Assembly: GCF_030463565.1 (NCBI RefSeq)
Contig: NC_134675.1
Span: 12,979,862-13,043,861, forward strand
Origin: Pelecanus crispus
Lineage: Eukaryota; Chordata; Aves; Pelecaniformes; Pelecanidae
Reading direction: 5' to 3'
Length of the DNA stretch: 64,000 nt
Position numbers and translations under genes: made by a program. Every line of letters begins with the position of its first letter. Within the stretch, counting starts at the first letter, position 1. Of this stretch, positions 11,601 to 23,272 are shown piece after piece. The notes beneath the pieces were generated by a model. It was not told the origin of the DNA. It searched no databases and was given only the letters and a program-made list of their open reading frames with translations.

Positions 11601-13009
11601 TTTTGTTTTCATTTCCATGTCTTAGAACAACACCTGCAAAATTTGCCCCTGGGATTTTACTAATGTAAATATTTTGGACTCTTTCTTGGGCTCAGTTCAG
11701 CCTTGGATGGTCACCTCTGAAGTGCACAGGACAATGGCCACCTTGTTCCTCATGTGCATTTGTCTCCATCAAAGAATCACATCATAGTTTGAGATAAGTA
11801 GTGAGTGCTGAAATACAAACATCTGCTGTGCCTTACCAACATCACAGCAATTCTGTATGGAGAACTTAAAAGGCTTTGGAGTGTAAAGATCATTTCTGCT
11901 CAAGATTTAGTAACTCTACAATATTGCTTGTAAAAGAAATGTTAGAAATATTGTCGTGGTATCCCTCAAAACCAGAGTTGGGATCAGACATCCCAGATCC
12001 AGTCAACCAAAAGGGTTGGTTTGCTATTATGTGTAATCTCAAATCAGGAGCTATTCTGATGTGCTACTTTCACATGTATTCCCATATAAATGCAACAGAA
12101 GTCTCATGACATAAAGAAACCAGACATCTATGCTTTGGCTGGATATTCAGGACTACAGGTAGTATCAGTTTACATAGTAATATTAGCCCAGGAACTGATT
12201 AATCTTTAAGAATATTCTGAGGGAAAATATGGATTATTTTTTAAACCAGATCAGTACATTGATATGGTTTGCAGTTGTGTTGGCATGGCAGAGCAAGAGA
12301 TCTGAACCAACAGCAGCAAGCCGCCAGAGATGGGAGGCAGGAACTCCTTAGAGTTGGCATTAGCATTGAAGTCTCCTTATGTCTTTTTTCCTACATGTTA
12401 ATTAATTATTAAATTATGGGGAAAACATGGGGGGGGAACAACAACAACACCACCACACTTTTAATACAATTGACAGATCTTGTTCCAGTGAGTTGATTTT
12501 TCTTTTTCTTGATTTTCGGATATCATGTTACAAGTTCTTGAGCTATCATTGGCTTTTGAGGAAAAGGGAGAAACACTTTAAAGTCTTTTTAGGAAACACA
12601 GAGTTGAAAAAATCTCCAAGCTCATCACACCTCTTTTTCTGCTATTAGCAGCAGTCACATGCCCCCTACATGAAAAAAACTTCATCTAATTAATGCCTCT
12701 TACAGATGGATCAAGCTCTATTTTAAAACTAGTTCCTATTTTGAGCAGCCATCCTCTCTTTTGGAAGGGATTTCTGTAGTACAGTGCTCTGACTCCTAGG
12801 GACTGTCTGTAAATTCATTTCATCTGAAAGTGAAAAAGGAACCAGGTCATTTTTCCCCTTTCAGCTGAAAAGCACCTACTTAATTGTTGGTAAATGTGGT
12901 GTAGAGCATTTTATCAGATGTCATTCCAGATGCAGTAAGAAGTAATGTCATTTTGTATATCTCTACATGGGAGCAGGTGGGGTTTCCATAATCTTTCAAG
13001 GAAAATCAC
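8642..13009. other. Gene-free unique DNA
   Basis: AT-rich sequence with no recognised gene, RNA or mobile element. ORFs are under 95 codons and show no family motif. Confidence 0.6.
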
Positions 13010-13014
13010 ATCAA

Positions 13015-15068
13015 GTCTCCGAGGCGAAGGGCTCAGGAGTGGACGCTCGCACCTCACGCAAGGAAGGGAAGAGACCAGCATGGCTGAGTTGAGACCTGCT
13101 GGTCGAACTAAAGAGTAAGAGGGAACTGCACAGGCAGTGGAAGCAGGGACAGGTGTCCTGGGAGGAGTACAGGGAAACGGCCCAGTTGTGTAGGGAGGAG
13201 GTCAGGAAGGCCAAGGCGAGGATGGAGCTGAATTTGGCAAGGGATGTAAAGAATAACAAGAAGGGCTTCTACAGGTTTATCAACCAGAAAAGGAAGGTTA
13301 AAGAAAGCATACCCCCCTTGATGAACAAGAAAGGCGACCTTGTATCAACAGACGAGGAGAAGGCTGAGGCACTCAACAACTTCTTTGCCTCAGTCTTCAC
13401 CGGCAACCTCTCTCCTCACCCCTCCCAAATCGATGGACCGCAAGATGGGGACCAGGGGGGTAAAGCCCCTCCCACTGTAAGGGAAGATCAGGTTCGAGAC
13501 CACCTGAGGAACCTCAATGTACACAAGTCTATGGGACCTGACGAGATGCACCCCAGAGTCCTGAGGGAATTGGCTCATGTAGTTGCCAAGCCACTCTCCA
13601 TGATATTTGAAAAGTCATGGCAGTCAGGTGAAGTCCCTGCTGACTGGAAAAAGGGGAATGTTGTGCCCATTTGTAAAAAGGGAAGAAAGGAGGACCCTGG
13701 GAACTACCGACCTGTCAGCCTCACCTCTGTGCCTGGGAAGATCATGGAACAGATCCTCCTAGAAGCTATGCTCAAGCACATGGAGGACAGGGAGGTGATT
13801 CGAGACAGCCAGCACGGCTTCACCAAGGGCAAGTCCTGCCTGACCAACCTAGTGGCTTTCTATGAAGGAGTGACTGCATCAGTGGACAAGGGAAAAGCAA
13901 TGGATGTCATCTACTTGGACTTCTGTAAAGCGTTCGACACAGTCCCCCACAACATCCTTCTCTCTAAATTGGAGAGATATGGGTTTGATGGGTGGACTGT
14001 TTGATGGATAAGGAATTGGCTGGATGGTCGCATCCAGAGGGTCGTGGTCAATGGCTCGATGTCCACATGGAGACCGGTGACAAGTGGTGTCCCTCAGGGG
14101 TCCGTACTGGGACCGGTGCTATTTAACATCTTCATCAATGACATAGTGGGATTGAGTGCACCCTCAGCAAGTTTGCAGACGACACCAAGCTGAGTGGTGC
14201 CGTTGACACACCAGGAGGACGAGATGTCATCCAAAGGGACCTGGACAAGCTGGAGAGGTGGGCCTGTGTGAACTTCATGAGGTTCAACAAGGCCAAGTGC
14301 AAGGTCCTGCACCTGGGATGGGGCAACCCCCGGTATCAGTACAGGCTGGGGGATGAAGGGATTGAGAGCAGCCCTGCGGAGAAGGACTTGGGGTTACTGG
14401 TAGATGAAAAGCTGGACATGAGCCGGCAATGTGCGCTTGCAGCCCAGAAAGCCAGCTGAATCCTGGGCTGCATCAAAAGAAGCATGGCCAGCAGGTCGAG
14501 GGAGGTGATTCTGCCCCTCTACTCTGCTCTGGTAACACCTCATCTGGAGTACTGCGTCCAGCTCTGGGGCCCTCAGCACAGGAAGGACATGGACCTGCTG
14601 GAGCGGGTCCAGAAGAGGGTCACCAAAATGATCTGAGGGCTGGAACACGTCTCCTATGAGGCCAGGTTGAGGGAGTTGGGATTGTTCAGCCTAGAGAAGA
14701 GAAGGCTGTGAGGAGACCTTATTGCGACCTTCCGGTACTTAAAGGGGGCCTACAGGAAAGATGGGGAGAATCTTTTTAGCAAGCCCTGTTGTGACAGAAC
14801 AAGGAATAATGGATTTAAACTAAAGAATAGATTTAGACTAGACATAAGGAAGAAATTTTTTACAATGAGGGTCGTGAAGCACTGGAACAGGTTGCCCAGA
14901 GAGGTAGTGGAGGCCCCATCCCTGGCAACATTCAAGGTCAGGTTGGATGGGGCTCTGAGCAACCTGATCTAGTTAAAGCTGTCTGTGCTCACTGCAGGGG
15001 GGTTGGGCTAGATGACCTCTAAAGGTCCCTTCCAACCCAAAGCATTTTATGATTCTATGATTCTATGA
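13015..15068 (+). mobile_element. CR1 LINE, 5'-truncated
   Basis: A CR1 non-LTR retrotransposon fragment. It starts in the linker between endonuclease and reverse transcriptase and runs to the 3' end, finishing with the tandem ATTCTATG tail at about 15045-15068. The longest open part (13153-14004, 283 codons) holds RT motifs [32 protein letters not shown] and the motif-A aspartate in [20 protein letters not shown] at about 14002-14004 ends this frame. The catalytic FADD motif is still readable at about 14175-14186 but out of frame, with more stops after it. The element cannot encode an active protein. Confidence 0.93.
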
Positions 15069-17034
15069 AGTCAGGTTAAAAAGAGCTTCATAGTGTCTAC
15101 CACTGTTATTAGTAGCACAACATTGTGAAACATTTGGATTCTAGTTCCTAGCCAGGCTGGCAGCCTGGAGAGCTGAAGTTATGCAGAAAAGACTGTTCTT
15201 GTGCTATTTTCAGCCATGATGTGATACTCAGGTGAAGGACTGATTTACGAGGTATCAAGATCTAGGCCCAACAGATCATCATGTAGCTGTGCACTGTATG
15301 GTCAGAGCCCCGTTTGATGGATGAAAAATGTTTGCACAGTCTCCACAGAAGCCTTCAGAACCTAATTCAGAAATTTGCCCAAGATTTAGATATTATTGCT
15401 ACCCATGCATGAAAGCATGGAATAAAATAGCTTCTATTGTAAGAAGCAGAGTTTTCTTCTAAAACAATGGGTAGTGACTTAAAATATTTAATTAAATAAA
15501 AAAATATGCTTTGGGAGTTCCTAATTTCCAGTTTATTAAAGCACTAATGTGATAAAAAAATGAATGTATGGACTTGGTGGAATACACATTTGTCATCACA
15601 TGTCTGGAATGGGAACAAATGAGATTACCGAGAGAGAAGGACAAAGGCTCCAGGAACAGATGGGTGGATGGAGGATGACATGGGAGACTAATGAAAACAG
15701 CACAGAGAACAGCAGTAGTCAACGAAGTGTTATGCACCAAAGCAAGTCAAAAGAGGAGATCTTACAATTAATGAGGAACTGGCTATTTCATACAGCAGTT
15801 AATGTAATTTAATTTGACCGAGATGGGTAAGAGGTCAACAAACAAAATGGACAGAGGTTCACAGAAAAAGCTAGAAGGCAGAAACTTGGCAGTGCAGAAC
15901 AGATCACTCTTCAAGCTGCCAGAAGCAGAGGAAGAGGAAATGCAAAGACAGAGAGGCATTTTGGAAGTGTGGCTTCATTTGTGCACTGACAACAGCGACC
16001 TCTAGGAAGTAACGTCTTCTTTATGTGCAGTTTACCATGTATTTCCTCAGAGCCCGCTTGTTCTTTCCTTTAGTTGTATATTTTCCTGACAGCATGGGGA
16101 AGTGCTTTTACGACATACACACACACACAACAACAAAAAAATGCTGCTTGAAAATGTTTAACTCATTCTTCTGTATGTGCACTTGTAGACTAAGGTCAAA
16201 AGGACAGAAACATTCCTTATGTTTGTAAAAAAAAAAAAAACCTTTTCCATATCTTTTGCTGCCAAAGCAGACAGAAAGAGCAAACATATGCAATTGTGGA
16301 AAGGTTAGCAGGAATTAGTCCTCTTTCTGAAGAAGTTAAGCGGTTTTATACTTCTTTTCTCCTCTTAAATTTTCCCAGCAGTTTTCACATAAGAAAACAA
16401 GGACAGAAAATATCAGGTTTTAATTCTTTTTTTCTTTAACTTTAATTGTTACACCATTCTTTTTTAATACCAGACAGATCTTTTCAGGAGATGAGTTTAG
16501 CCAACTTTGTTCTCTCAAAGGCAGTTGGGAGCTGGTCCAATGTAGGACACAGCACAGCAAGACCCCAATGTAATTTGTAGCTGAAATGGGACTGTTCTGG
16601 GTTTTGTGTAAAACTGTTCTTGATGAAATCAATTGGACTGCTGTGAATCAAAAAAAAAAAAAGGGAAAAAAATGGCTTGAGGTCACACCCATTATGGCAG
16701 TAGTCAATCGGAAAAAAGGGGCTTTGGGGATGGGTCTCCAGCCCCTTACTGGCTGGCTGGCTGGGTCCTGCTGCCAGAGTTTACTGCCTTACCAGATATG
16801 CCAGGACAACTGCATGTGTAATTGCCACTTACCCCCATTCTGTCAGTATGATTTGAGTGTAAAAGTTGTTTCTGCTAAACTAGGTCATTTGACAGAACTG
16901 GGCTAGGGAGCGGCTCCATGTGAAGTAATGCCAAGAGACGGGAGGGGGCGATAATTTCTGGCATAGTGGAGAAAACAGGTGAGCTGCAGTAACAAATTTC
17001 TTATCTGAAGGCAGCTGCACCCAAGATGGCATAT
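15069..17034. other. Gene-free unique DNA
   Basis: No conserved coding or repeat family recognised. A short CA/CAA run at about 16119-16135 and A-rich patches are the only simple structures. Confidence 0.55.
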
Positions 17035-17039
17035 TGGGC

Positions 17040-17753
17040 TGTTTTAGAGTGGTTTCGAGGATTCCCGGGGAAAGAATGGCATGCACACACAGACTATCTA
17101 GCAGCACAAAAGACTTTATTAACTACACTACAAGCGTCCAGCAAAGCAATAGTCTTACCGACCCGAGGACTGTGAGGAAGATGGTCCATCCGTACAGTCT
17201 TGTGCCATCTTGCGCTGCGAGCTCAGCCCAGCGGTCGGTAGGTGCCAGCTTTACGTGGGCGTCCCCACGGAGGCAACGGTGACCTCGCCGTACACCTGCC
17301 CACCCCTCTTCAGGAAATCCCGGTATTTCTATGGCAGAGGAAATGGGTTTCGACACACGTGGCCAGCAAGTGCCAAAAACACGCTTCGGTTGCAACAAAG
17401 GGAGCCTATGGCGCATGCGCCCGCTGGCCAGGCACGCTGCACGTGACATAGTCATCCCGTCTATTGGTTCATGGGCTTTGTTCACGTGGCATATTACCAT
17501 AATCCAGCAGTCACGTATTGACTATGCTCAAGCCAATAACAGGATGCTTGCAAAGCAAGCAAAATCGTGAGCTGTACCTTGTATCTTCACAGCTGCACAT
17601 CCTCCCTAACATTTCTCAGCTTTTTATCTCTATTGTCAGCATTTCAAACAATAAATTATCTGTCTCCTGTGCTAGCTGCATTCCTCGGCTATCTACTTCT
17701 CACCCAGTGTCCATCCACGGACCAAAATTCCATCTTTTAACCCTTCCGTACAT
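17040..17753 (-). mobile_element. 3' LTR, family C
   Basis: Minus-strand LTR whose far end reads CACTCTAAAACA (17040) and whose start reads about TGTACGGAAGGG (near 17753). AATAAA lies at 17116-17121 on the minus strand, upstream of a U5 ending in AAAACA. Confidence 0.85.
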
Positions 17754-17887
17754 ATGCCATCGCGTGGTCCGTGATTGGAACACGACGATATTCTACCATT
17801 CGTACGACATGTTGTTGCAACAAGGTATCAATCATTTGTCATATTAATTGGATAATACAGAGGACAAAACACATGATACATAAAAAC

Positions 17888-18970
17888 TCAAGACATACAA
17901 GAGCAAAACCTAAAATAAGTTGTCGCAGCCATGGCCACCCCCATGTCCACCCCACAAATGGGTTCCAACCTGGTTTTTATGACAAGTTGGTGATTTAGTC
18001 TCTGTAGCTCCTGTATATGTGCATGAACAGATGTGGAGTGGTTGCTCAGGTTCATGCAACAGAGTCCATCAAAGTCTTGGCAGCCATGTCCATGAGCAAG
18101 TAATAAGTCAATTGCAGCTCTATTTTGTAATGTTGCATGTCTAATACTATCTACATCTAACAATAAATCAGATAATGCTAAACTGGTAGAGTTACTATAT
18201 TTAGCAAGCCAACATCCCAGTTTGTTTAGTTGAGATAGGGCTGCAGCACTTGCTACCCCAGGTGCGAGCACAGATGCTGCAATAATCTGTGGGGCATCCC
18301 AAAACTCTATGTTATCCTTACAGTTCGGAGCAAATGCATGTATTTCCCATGTCCCTCGCATGTGTTTTTTCTGCATCCAGACCACAAGGGTTATGTTCGG
18401 GGCTAACAGGGTGAGTTGGCTCAGGGTACATGGCCCACCTTTGACAGCCCGTGGTACCCCTGGCCAGGCTCGGTCACCACATATCAAAAACAATCCCAGT
18501 GACAAGGACATATGTGTGGAGAAACTTATCGTAACAGTGTTGGAGGTGGTATTACACCAGCACGATGCATTAGAATATCCTGGTAGGGTGGCATTAACCC
18601 ACCACGATGCACTCCTGTTACTGGTGTAATTAAAATAGGTACACCAATCTGCATTCAGGGATCCCAGAATCTGCAGTCCCTGGGGTGGCAATGAAGGTGA
18701 ATGCCTGGCTCGTGAAAGCCAGGCATTCCAGTCCGTCGAGTCTATGACTGACCGTATGACATCCGTCTCCGTTGACAGACCTTTGAACTCCGTTGATGAC
18801 AGCGGAATCCCTATTAGACATGTGGAAAAGGGATTATTTGGTGTTGCTGTACTGAGACACAAGGAATCTTGTCCGGTCACGTTAGCCAGGGTCACCCAGA
18901 CGTTTTCCTTGGGTTGCAGCAGTATCCATGTCTGCGTCCATCTGTGAACATAAGAGGGGAGGGGAAACAT
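17888..18970 (-). pseudogene. env: ERV envelope glycoprotein (family C provirus)
   Basis: A 360-codon ORF encoding much of a retroviral Env, the surface (SU) and transmembrane (TM) glycoprotein of the virus. It is rich in N-x-S/T sites. The TM part carries a heptad-like Leu region, LQNRAAIDLLLAHG and then a C-x6-CC motif (C297, C304, C305), typical of gamma/alpha-type Env proteins whose SU and TM are disulfide-linked. A polypyrimidine stretch and CAG near 18944-18965 look like the env splice acceptor. No signal peptide is seen at this ATG, so the true N-terminus may lie in an upstream exon or be lost. The ORF ends in FRFCSCMS without a membrane anchor. A hydrophobic segment of about 23 residues is present in the next frame, and the shift maps near the T5 run at 17974-17978. 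Confidence 0.82.
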
Positions 18971-18980
18971 GGCCTATACC

Positions 18981-19514
18981 CTATTCCCGCCACGTTAAAT
19001 GTTGTGATGGCACATGCTGCCACGTAGATTCTCCCAGTACCACTATAGTTACAGCTTGGGAGTCATCCGCGGCTATAACTTTGGCTGCAACTGGTTGTCC
19101 TAACAGGGGTCGATACCATACCTGCGCCCCAGTGAACCACGACGTGGTCTCTGTAACCGGTGGTGCACTCAGGACATGATATACCAAAACCCACGGGGCG
19201 GCAGGTAAGACCACCGCCTGCGAGGAGGCATTTTTAATTCCAAGTATGAGTGGTCTTTTGCCAGATTCCTGAGTTGGGTTCAGTAACACAAGGCCCCGGA
19301 GTATGTCCATAAATATAATATATTCTCCAATCTGAGCTATCATGATTCTAAAAGACCTGGGGGGCCACTCCCCAATCTGCAATGTTACATGTGTTAAGTG
19401 TCTGATAACTGGTTGGTCTCCCAAACCCCATACAGGGCTTGCTTCCCCTTTATGTTTAGCTGGGTTGCTGTGTATAATTGTGACCTCTGCCCCAGTGTCC
19501 ACTACAGCTCGCAC
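18981..19514 (-). pseudogene. pro: ERV protease joined to an integrase C-terminal tail
   Basis: A 177-codon ORF. The N-terminal third is an aspartic protease, the enzyme that cuts Gag and Gag-Pol: catalytic VVDTGAEVTII at residues 4-14, a flap region and IIFMDILRG. The last 55 residues (VWYRPLLGQPVAAKVIA ... WQHVPSQHLTWRE) instead resemble the SH3-like C-terminus of a retroviral integrase, immediately ahead of env. RT, RNase H and the integrase core are therefore deleted in frame, near residue 110. The exact breakpoint and the integrase assignment are inferred from motif resemblance. Gag sequence precedes it; env starts 11 bp later. Confidence 0.65.
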
Positions 19515-19534
19515 TTGTTGTTTGTTCAGAGAAG

Positions 19535-20335
19535 ACCACCAAATTGTGCAAGCTACAAAGGGACGTGGGTCATGACGCTGTACAAGGCAACGCAGACCCG
19601 GGGCTTGGTCTGACCCTCATTCAGCTTTTGGGTGGAACTGGGCTACGGTCTTATCTAGGTCCTTCCAGGGGTATTGTGGAGCCTGTTCACAGGATTCAAA
19701 ACTCAGAAAACCTGGGGCGGCACCTTGGAGTTTACAGACTTGGTTTCTATTGCCCTGTTGGGCCAAGCGGGCGCAGCACTGATAGGGGTTGTCCATCTAT
19801 CTCTGTTTTTGGGATACCTTGCTCTAACAGCCGTTTGAACAAACGGCTTCGCTCTCCCAGCAGTCCGGGCTCAGGGTGTGGTTCTTTCATAGTTTGGGAT
19901 CGGGGGGTGATACTCTCCGTTGTTACAATGCCTGGAAGGTCCCCCATTTGACTCAGCTTTTCTATTACCTGCGAAATGGGGTTTCTTTGCTCTGTCATTA
20001 GAAGGGGAATCAAATAAGGTCTCCATCCTGCTGGACAACCTTCGAGAAGCAGATTACGACTTCCAGCAGAAGTGGTTGGTCAAGATATAAGCGTGGGTCT
20101 CCCATCGATACTGCTAACTTCATACCTTCTGCTTTTAAAAGGGCGATAGCCTGTTGCAGCGTAGCCCAACTTTTCGCCTCTGGTGGCCATGCTCCGTCAT
20201 TGTTATGTCTATCCACAAGTCCATTCATTACTACCGTAACTAAAGGTACATTTTCTCCCAGGGGTAGGTGCCGTAAGGATGATTGGACATATAGGTCTGT
20301 TGTAAGCCCCAGGAATTTACTTGCGTCTACATTGT
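19535..20335 (-). pseudogene. gag: ERV gag, capsid part (family C provirus)
   Basis: Continuation of gag on the far side of the LTR A insertion. Two ORFs in different frames (20228-20010 and 20013-19747) overlap by four bases, so a frameshift separates them. The first reads as a helical capsid-like segment (WATLQQAIALLKAEGMKLAVSM), the second as the capsid C-terminal part and its linker (NPISQVIEKLSQMGDLPGIV). No canonical CCHC zinc knuckle is seen before the protease. The identification rests on position between LTR/leader and protease and on capsid-like composition. Confidence 0.6.
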
Positions 20336-20904
20336 TGTCCTGTTTTCGGCTGGGATAGAGTTAATTTTCTTCCTAGTAGCTGGCATAGTGCTGTGTTTTG
20401 GATTCAGTAGGAGAAGAATGTTGATAACACACTGATGTTTTTAGTTGTTGCTAAGTACTGCTTATGCTAGTCAAGGACTTTTCAGCTTCCCATGCTCTGC
20501 CAGGTGCACAAGAAACTGGGAGGGGGCACAGCCAGAATAGTTGATCCAAACTGACCAAAGGGCTATTCCATACCATGTGACGTCATACTCAGTATATAAA
20601 CTGGGGGAGTTGGCTGGGGAGCAGGGATCGCTGCTCGGGAACTGTCTGAGTATCGGTCGGCGGGTGGTGAGCAATTGCATTGTGCATCATTTGCTTTGTA
20701 TAGTATTATTATTATTATTATTGTTATATTGTTGCTATTATCATTACTATTTTACTTTATTTCAATTATTAAACTGTTCTTATCTCAACCCAGGAGTGTT
20801 TCTCACTCTTACTCCTCCGATTCTCTCCCCCATCCCACCGGGGCAGGGGGAGTGAGCAAGTGGCTGCGTGGTGCTTAGTTGCTGGCTAGGGCTAAACCAC
20901 GACA
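20336..20904 (+). mobile_element. Solo LTR, family A, inserted in gag
   Basis: Complete LTR starting TGTCCTGTTTTCGG and ending TAAACCACGACA, with a TATA box (AGTATATAAAC, about 20590-20600) and a poly(A) signal (ATTAAA, about 20768). Flanks ATTGT (20331-20335) and ACTGT (20905-20909) are a 5-bp target duplication with one mismatch. It lies opposite to the host provirus and is younger than it. Confidence 0.88.
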
Positions 20905-21738
20905 ACTGTCTATCAAAACCATGTCTCCTCCCTCCTCCATGAGCCGTACCAGCCAATGCTACGGTTTTTCTCCTGGCTTCTGTTTATATTTCTCTAAAAG
21001 ATTTTTAATATCCTCAGGGGAATAATCTTCCATCTGGTCCTGTTGGACAAATACACCATTAGAATCGAGCACCACCTTTCATTTTACTATGGGGGTGGCT
21101 TGCTTCCCTGACTCAGGCACTGCAGAGGTCGAGGGTGCTGCCTCTTCCCCCATCTCTCCCCGCTCCATCTCGGTGGAGTCACCATCACTACTTTCCCATA
21201 CGTTACCATCCCACGTCTCCGGATCCCACCCGGGGCCAGTCACAATCACCTGGACATGAGGTCCACCCTTTGGCTTTCGGGATCCCTTTTGCCTCCAGCA
21301 GACTACTCGCACCGCAAAACGGGTAGCGAGATTGGCACATTTCTGCACCAGCTCCTCCCACTGTTTTGTTTCACTAAGGAGGGCTTCTTGTTGTAGGACT
21401 GTATTCACTTTAAGCTCCTGCAACTGATTCTCCAGCTGCTCAACTTTTGCCTCCAGTTCCTGTGTTCGCCCCCATTGTACTTTATAGGTGCATAGGAGAG
21501 CACCCCGCATCTGCCCAGCATGCTTAAGGTGGTCCTTCCCTTTCGTATGTGATGTTTCTACGAACCCTTCCCAATATTTTAAAACCTCCATAGGGGATTC
21601 ATTGGTCCATGTCTCGGGACATACCTGAGTACAGGTTTCCCACTTGTCCCAAAGGGTGCTCCAGGGTTCCAGGGTCCAACCTGATCTCTCAATTGGGGGC
21701 ACCAACCCACTGGCACCTGTCCCAGATTTCCAGGGCAT
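20905..21738 (-). pseudogene. gag: ERV gag, N-terminal part (family C provirus)
   Basis: A 219-codon ORF (21738-21079) starting MPWKSGTG, 424 bp below the primer-binding site, so this is the first gene of the provirus. It has a Trp-rich matrix-like start (residues about 20-75), a coiled coil (QELEAKVEQLENQLQEL and following, about 92-125) and an acidic, Ser/Glu-rich tail. After its stop the capsid start is readable in another frame (YSPEDIKNLLEKYKQKPGE, about 21010-20950), with a further stop before the LTR A insertion. Gag shapes the virion core. The coiled coil is unusual for simple retroviral matrix domains. Assignment is from position and composition. Confidence 0.65.
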
Positions 21739-22138
21739 TTTTTAAAACCATTGTATCGAGTGCACAAGGCTTCTTTCCGATATCTTACAAAAAATAATAA
21801 ACTACTCATCCGTGGGTCAAAGGTGTGGTACGCCTGCAATGGATATAAAAGAAATCTAAAGATTTATTCAGCAATAAATTGGTGGGTAAGATGTGCCGTC
21901 CACACCAACCACAATCTAGGTTAACAAAACACGAACAATTCCTGTACAAACAACAAGGGCTCCGTCCTGCGGTAGACCTTCTTATCACATTTATCCCTAA
22001 ACCTGCATGCGGAGAGCCTCCCATTCACTACTTCTCGACCGACCCCTCCGTACCCGAGTGGCACAACCGACAGATAGCTATCGACTCCACTATCAGTGTC
22101 CCACCCACTTGTGTCTGTGTGCCTCCTTCCTTACGGGA

Positions 22139-22156
22139 ATCCCATCCTCGTTGCCA
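22139..22156 (-). other. Primer-binding site, tRNA-Ser-like
   Basis: Five bases after the 5' LTR the minus strand reads TGGCAACGAGGATGGGAT, complementary to the 3' end of tRNA-Ser(GCT) with one mismatch. This fixes the orientation and the 5' LTR of the provirus. Confidence 0.75.
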
Positions 22157-22161
22157 ATTTA

Positions 22162-22858
22162 TGTTTTAGAGCGGTTTCGAGGGTTCCCGGGGAAAGAATG
22201 GCATGCACACACAGACTATCTAGCAGCACAAAAGACTTTATTAATTACACTACAAGCGTCCAGCAAAGCAGTAGCCTTACCGACCCAAGGACTGTGAGGA
22301 AAATGGTCCATCCGTACAATCTTGTGCTGTCTTGCGCTGCAAGCTCAGCCCAGCGGTCGGTAGGTGCCAGCTTTACGTGGGCGTCCCCACGGAGGCAACG
22401 GTGACCTCGCCGTACACCTGCCCACCCCTCTTCAGGAAATCCCGGTATTTCTATGGCAGAGGAAACGGGTTTCGACACACGTGGCCAGTGGGTGCCGAAA
22501 CACGCTTCGGTTGCAACAAAGGGAGCCTATGGCGCGTGCGCCCGCTGGCCAGGCACGCTGCACGCGACATAGTCATCCCGTCTATTGGTTCATGGGCTTT
22601 GTTCACGTGGCATATTACCATAATCCAGCAGTCACGTATTGACTATGCTCAAGCCAATAACAGGATGCTTGCAAAGCAAGCAAAATCGTGAGCTGTACCT
22701 TGTATCTTCACAGCTGCGCATCCTCCCTAACATTTCTCAGCTTTTTATCTCTATGGTCAGCATGTCAAACAATAAATTATCTGTCTCCTGTGCTATCTAC
22801 TTCTCACCCAGTGTCCATCCACGGACCAAAATTCCATCTTTTAACCCTTCTGAACACA
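22162..22858 (-). mobile_element. 5' LTR, family C
   Basis: Starts TGTGTTCAGAAGGG (22858) and ends GCTCTAAAACA (22162) on the minus strand, with an AATAAA signal as in the other copies. It lacks about 17 bp present in the 3' LTR and in the solo copy at 34790. Confidence 0.85.
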
Positions 22859-23272
22859 GGTGCCATGCCCCTAGCTTCTGGTGTAAACCTGCCCGTAAAG
22901 GGCAGGAATGTGTTCCATATGACCTGGAAATCCCTCCCCTCTTGCAGTAAACAGTGGTCTGTTTACTGCAGCTCTTTTTGCCCATGGTGATCATTGTTTT
23001 GCAAAACATCATCCCACATGGTTTCACACAGTGCCCTGTGACTGGATGGCAGCACCAGCCACCCCCTTCCAGTTTACCTGGAAGTACATCAGAAGAGGAG
23101 GTCCTTCCCCACTATATACATGGTGGCTGCCGTTTTGTTTCTGACGTCGGGGGGTGTGTGCTAATTTGTCATCACCTGTAGAAAATGTAGAAATTTCAAT
23201 GTTGAAATTTTCAATGTAGAAAATATTCTTTAATAAGAGATAATGAAATGAATAATTAAAGTTTAAATGTGA
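22859..23272. other. Unassigned stretch
   Basis: No gene or known repeat recognised. It contains short inverted words such as CCCGTAAAGGGCAGG and CAGTAAACAGTGGTCTGTTTACTG (about 22945-22969, a near-perfect hairpin). Confidence 0.4.

Larger units (their letters stand above)
17040..22858 (-). mobile_element. Degenerate provirus, family C (LTR-gag-pro/IN-env-LTR)
   Basis: A minus-strand provirus bounded by two related LTRs (5' at 22162-22858, 3' at 17040-17753). Reading 5' to 3' it has a primer-binding site, gag pieces, a protease ORF that runs into an integrase tail, and env. Reverse transcriptase, RNase H and the integrase core are missing, so this is an internally deleted copy. A solo LTR A (20336-20904) sits inside gag. 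The two LTRs differ by scattered substitutions, and the 5' copy lacks about 17 bp found in the other two family C LTRs in the window, so integration was not recent. Flanking 5-mers (TGGGC and GGTGC) do not match. Confidence 0.87.

Noticed and set aside
17123-17500. 125-codon and similar ORFs in all three LTR C copies (also 22096-22691 and 35023-35421)
   Set aside because: They recur because the LTR recurs. Frames exist on both strands and show no protein features, so they are LTR sequence and not genes.
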